DNA of 8,938 nt from Candidatus Methanomethylophilaceae archaeon. GTDB taxonomy: Archaea; Thermoplasmatota; Thermoplasmata; Methanomassiliicoccales; Methanomethylophilaceae. The notes beneath the pieces are model-generated. The model was not told the origin of the DNA and did not search any database. It saw only the letters and a program-made list of their open reading frames with translations. The stretch is from positions 1-8,938 of the forward strand of contig JAFSYZ010000019.1 in NCBI GenBank assembly GCA_017455785.1, in the 5' to 3' direction. The translations under genes and the position numbers were made by a program. How positions within the stretch are numbered: position 1 is the first letter of the stretch; every line of letters begins with the position of its first letter. This document shows, one piece after another, positions 6,193 through 8,938 of the stretch.

Positions 6193-6228
6193 GACCTCAG
6201 CATAGCCGTTGGCATAGGAGATATCCGA

Positions 6229-7515
6229 ATGACAGCCAGAAAATACAAGTTCGAGACACTGCAGGTACATGCAGGACAGGAGAAGCCGGATCCGGCGACC
6301 GATGCCAGGGCCGTACCGATATACATGACCACTTCATATGTTTTCAAGAACTCCGCACAGGCGGCGGGAAGGTTCGCTCTTACTGAGCCTGGAAACATAT
6401 ACACAAGACTGATGAATCCCACATCGAGCGTCTTCGAGGAGAGGATCGCGGCACTGGAAGGAGGTGTGGCTGCGCTCGCCACCTCTTCCGGATCCGCTGC
6501 GATATCCTATTCTGTGAAGAACATCGCACTCTCAGGTGATCACATAGTATCGTCGAGGAACATCTACGGAGGAACTTACAACCTGTTCGACAACACACTC
6601 CGCGACCAGGGGATAGAAACAACCTTCGTGGACCCATCCGACCCCAAGAACTTCGAGAAGGAGATCAAGGAGAACACCAAACTGCTGTACGTAGAGACAC
6701 TAGGTAATCCCAATTCCGATGTGGCAGATATCGAGGGCATCGCCAAGGTGGCGCATGCCCACGGCATCCCACTGATCGTCGACAGCACGTTCACCTCGCC
6801 GTACAAGCTCAGACCGATCGAGTACGGTGCGGACATAGTGGTGCACTCCGCGACCAAGTTCATCGGAGGACACGGTGTCGCGATGGGAGGTGTGATCGTC
6901 GATAGCGGCAACTTCGACTGGGCCGCCAACGATAAGTTCCCTGGACTGTCAAAGCCCAACCCGTCATACCACGGTGTGGTGTTCACGGATGCTGTCGGCA
7001 AGGCGGCATTCGTCACCAAGATCAGGACGACCATCATGAGGGATGAGGGAGCGGTGATCTCACCGTTCAACTCGTTCCTCCTGCTGCTCGGATTGGAAAC
7101 ACTCTCATTGCGTGTTGAACGCCACACGGAGAACGCTCTGAAGGTCGTGGAGTACCTGAGCAAGCACCCCAAGGTGGAGAAGGTCAACCATCCGTCACTC
7201 GCTAAGGGAAAACAGGCCAAGCTGTACAAGAAATACTATCCGGAAGGCGCCGGGTCGATATTCACGTTCGAGATCAAAGGCGGAGCGGAAGAGGCGAAGA
7301 AGTTCACCGAATCATTGAAGCTCTTCTCATTGCTAGCAAATGTGGCCGATGTGAAATCACTGGTTATCCATCCGGCATCAACAACACACTCGCAGCTCAA
7401 CGAGGAGGATCTGATAAAAGCAGGAATCAAACCGAACACGATCCGTCTCTCCATAGGTACCGAGAACATCGACGATATCATCGCAGACCTGGAACAGGGA
7501 TTCAAGAAGGTGTAA
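6229..7515 (+). CDS. metY: O-acetylhomoserine sulfhydrylase (aminocarboxypropyltransferase)
   Basis: The 428-residue enzyme belongs to the Cys/Met-metabolism PLP family and has the length typical of MetY (about 425-435). MetY joins O-acetylhomoserine and sulfide to make homocysteine directly. Seen in order are the FETLQVHAGQ opening, PIYMTTSYVF at 30-39, the phosphate-contact motif YTRLMNPT (Tyr58, Arg60), SSGSAAI, Asp185 in IVDSTF, the Schiff-base Lys210 in HSATKFIGGHG and the C-terminal PASTTH and RLSIGTE motifs that bind the substrate carboxylate. The insertion around 225-245 (DWAANDKFPGLSKP) is typical of MetY and absent from shorter MetB/MetC enzymes. The ATG is preceded by GGAG at 6217-6220, eight bases away. 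It is the first gene of metY-cysK-rrf2 and divergent from metA, which makes its substrate. A related PLP lyase activity cannot be excluded from sequence alone, but MetY is the best fit. Confidence 0.95.
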   Translation: MTARKYKFETLQVHAGQEKPDPATDARAVPIYMTTSYVFKNSAQAAGRFALTEPGNIYTRLMNPTSSVFEERIAALEGGVAALATSSGSAAISYSVKNIALSGDHIVSSRNIYGGTYNLFDNTLRDQGIETTFVDPSDPKNFEKEIKENTKLLYVETLGNPNSDVADIEGIAKVAHAHGIPLIVDSTFTSPYKLRPIEYGADIVVHSATKFIGGHGVAMGGVIVDSGNFDWAANDKFPGLSKPNPSYHGVVFTDAVGKAAFVTKIRTTIMRDEGAVISPFNSFLLLLGLETLSLRVERHTENALKVVEYLSKHPKVEKVNHPSLAKGKQAKLYKKYYPEGAGSIFTFEIKGGAEEAKKFTESLKLFSLLANVADVKSLVIHPASTTHSQLNEEDLIKAGIKPNTIRLSIGTENIDDIIADLEQGFKKV

Positions 7516-7517
7516 AG

Positions 7518-8447
7518 ATGGCAGCATTTACCTCCATAGAACAGACCATAGGCAACACCCCGTTGGTCCGTGTGACCAAGATCGAGAAGGAATTCGGACT
7601 GAAGGCGAACCTCTACGTTAAACTGGAGTCGTTCAATCCATCCGGTTCGGTGAAGGACAGGATCGCACTGTCGATGATCGAGGAAGCGGAAGAGAAAGGT
7701 ATCCTGAAGGAAGGAAGTGTGATCATTGAACCCACATCCGGTAACACGGGAATCGGACTCTCATCCATCGCCACCGCCAAGGGATACAGGATAATCATCA
7801 CCATGCCCGAGACAATGTCCGTGGAACGCAGGAAGATCATGAAGGCATACGGTGCGGAACTCGTGCTGACGGAAGGCGCCAAGGGAATGAAGGGCGCAAT
7901 AGCCAAGGCTGACGAACTGGCCAAGGAGATCCCCAACGCTATCATACTGGGACAGTTCGTCAACCCTGCAAATCCTAAGGCCCACTTCGAACACACCGGA
8001 CCTGAGATCTACAGGGACCTGGACGGGAAGGTCGATGTGTTCGTGGCCGGAGTAGGTACCGGCGGTACCATCACCGGTGTTGGCAAATTCCTCAAGTCCA
8101 AGAACAAGGACGTCAGGATCGTGGCCGTGGAACCGAAGTCCTCACCCGTCCTGTCAGAGGGACATGCTGGAGCACACAAGATACAAGGAATCGGCGCAGG
8201 ATTCGTTCCCGATACCTTGGACAGGGAGATCATCGATTCCATAACAGCAGTGGTGGATGAGGATGCATTCGAGACATCCAGGACGATCGGCAGAAAGGAA
8301 GGTATATTGGTCGGTATATCATCCGGTGCATCACTGTGGGCCGCGATACAGGAGGCCAAGAAGCCGGAGAACGCGGGACGCAACATCGTGGCGTTGCTGG
8401 CGGATACCGGTGAGAGGTACCTGTCAACGGCACTCTTCCAGGAGTGA
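7518..8447 (+). CDS. cysK: Cysteine synthase (O-acetylserine sulfhydrylase)
   Basis: The 309-residue product is a fold type II PLP enzyme that makes cysteine from O-acetylserine and sulfide. Visible are the IGNTPLV opening, Schiff-base Lys46 in NPSGSVKDR, the substrate loop PTSGNTGIG at 72-80, the phosphate-binding GTGGTITG at 180-187, the GIGAGFVPDTL loop at 224-234, Ser268 in GISSGAS near the pyridine nitrogen, and the ending YLSTALFQE. These fit CysK-type enzymes. There is no CBS-domain extension, so cystathionine beta-synthase is unlikely. O-phosphoserine use, known for some archaeal relatives, cannot be fully excluded. The ATG follows metY by two bases, with AAGGTG (7507-7512) inside the metY end as ribosome-binding site. 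No serine acetyltransferase gene is in the window. The next gene is an Rrf2 regulator, recalling the bacterial pair in which CysK acts as partner of the Rrf2 protein CymR. Confidence 0.95.
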   Translation: MAAFTSIEQTIGNTPLVRVTKIEKEFGLKANLYVKLESFNPSGSVKDRIALSMIEEAEEKGILKEGSVIIEPTSGNTGIGLSSIATAKGYRIIITMPETMSVERRKIMKAYGAELVLTEGAKGMKGAIAKADELAKEIPNAIILGQFVNPANPKAHFEHTGPEIYRDLDGKVDVFVAGVGTGGTITGVGKFLKSKNKDVRIVAVEPKSSPVLSEGHAGAHKIQGIGAGFVPDTLDREIIDSITAVVDEDAFETSRTIGRKEGILVGISSGASLWAAIQEAKKPENAGRNIVALLADTGERYLSTALFQE

Positions 8448-8451
8448 GGAA

Positions 8452-8886
8452 TTGGGAACATTCATTTCCACAAGGGGCAGATACGCACTCAGGGTGCTCC
8501 TGGACCTCGCCGACAACTATGGCGGGCCCAGGGTGCCCCTCAAGGACATCGCTGAAAGACAGGGAATCTCCCTCAAGTACATGGAATCGATAATGCCTGT
8601 GCTCGTCAAAGGAGGGATCGTATCAGGTAGCCATGGCAAGGGCGGAGGATACGAGCTGAACATACCACCGGAGGAATGCATGGTCGGGAAGATACTGAGG
8701 TTGACCGAAGGATCCATATGCACCGTGGCCTGTCTGGAGAATGGCAGCACCCCTTGCGAACGTGCGGCCCAGTGTAGAACCCTGCCTATGTGGAAGAAAC
8801 TTGACGAGATGATCAACGGCTATCTCGATACAGTCTCTATCAAGGACTTGATATCGACACCACATCTGGTCGAAATCAAAGAATGA
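8452..8886 (+). CDS. Rrf2-family transcriptional regulator, cysteine-rich, TTG start
   Basis: The 144-residue protein has the Rrf2 winged-helix fold: FISTRGRYALRVLLDLA at 4-20, a recognition helix region around ISLKYMESIMPVLVKGGIV (39-57) and the wing motif GSHGKGGGYEL (59-69). A long helix follows with Cys90, Cys94, Cys102 and Cys108, just before LPMWKKLDEM. IscR binds its Fe-S cluster through three cysteines in this same place, so Cys94, Cys102 and Cys108 are candidate ligands. Many clostridial relatives share this pattern, whereas CymR lacks it. The start is TTG at 8452-8454, seven bases after GGAG (8441-8444). The frame opens further upstream, but that part lies inside cysK and no ATG or GTG is nearer the fold. 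It follows cysK by four bases and is last in metY-cysK-rrf2. It likely regulates its own operon and the divergent metA-nifS-nifU. Family is sure; ligand and targets are inferred. Confidence 0.92.
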   Translation: MGTFISTRGRYALRVLLDLADNYGGPRVPLKDIAERQGISLKYMESIMPVLVKGGIVSGSHGKGGGYELNIPPEECMVGKILRLTEGSICTVACLENGSTPCERAAQCRTLPMWKKLDEMINGYLDTVSIKDLISTPHLVEIKE

Positions 8887-8938
8887 AGACATCCGTGTGA
8901 GAATCGAATCTTAAGCAATTCTGAAATACGTTCTCAAC
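8887..8938. other. Downstream region with no recognisable feature
   Basis: These last 52 bases after rrf2 are AT-richer than the genes but hold no clear hairpin, T-tract or start of another gene. The end of the metY-cysK-rrf2 transcript probably lies beyond the window. Confidence 0.4.

Noticed and set aside
6576..7229. Open frame of 217 codons on the minus strand inside metY
   Set aside because: The serine-rich translation is typical of an antisense shadow and matches no family I know; metY is intact on the other strand.
8257..8451. Upstream extension of the Rrf2 frame to an ATG within cysK
   Set aside because: The added arginine- and histidine-rich peptide is not part of the Rrf2 fold and is the out-of-frame reading of cysK; the TTG at 8452 has a proper ribosome-binding site.
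1..8938. tRNA genes, CRISPR arrays, insertion sequences or attachment sites
   Set aside because: I saw no cloverleaf-like sequence, regularly spaced direct repeats, transposase or integrase motifs on either strand.

Overview
The window is dense, with ten protein genes, short intergenic gaps and no RNA gene, CRISPR array or mobile element that I can see. It looks archaeal and most like Methanomassiliicoccales (Thermoplasmata), at moderate confidence. The reasons are TATA-like boxes about 25 to 30 bases ahead of several starts with very short leaders, a two-helix DUF5654 protein, and stop codons that are all TGA or TAA. Several encoded proteins nevertheless look bacterial, especially clostridial, which suggests gene import.

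Layout. At 1-498 (+) is the 3' part of a ferredoxin-like Fe-S protein gene. It overlaps tail to tail with an isochorismatase-family hydrolase (minus strand). A DUF5654 membrane protein gene (+) ends in a strong hairpin terminator and converges on htpG (minus), encoding a full-length Hsp90. Next, on the minus strand, come three overlapping genes read metA-nifS-nifU: homoserine O-acyltransferase, cysteine desulfurase and Fe-S scaffold. Divergent from metA, on the plus strand, are metY-cysK-rrf2: O-acetylhomoserine sulfhydrylase, cysteine synthase and a cysteine-rich Rrf2 regulator that starts at TTG.

How it fits together. From 3576 to 8886 the window is a sulfur-assimilation and Fe-S-assembly island. 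MetA activates homoserine, and MetY adds sulfide to make homocysteine. CysK makes cysteine, NifS takes sulfur from cysteine, and NifU builds clusters from it. The two arms share one control region of about 107 bases (6123-6228). A 23-bp dyad (arms ACCTACC and GGTAGGT) lies between two divergent TATA boxes that are themselves roughly symmetric about its centre. The simplest model is that the Rrf2 protein at the end of one arm binds this dyad and sets both arms together, sensing Fe-S status, cysteine status or both. This model is inference. The gene order, overlaps, motifs and dyad are read directly from the sequence.
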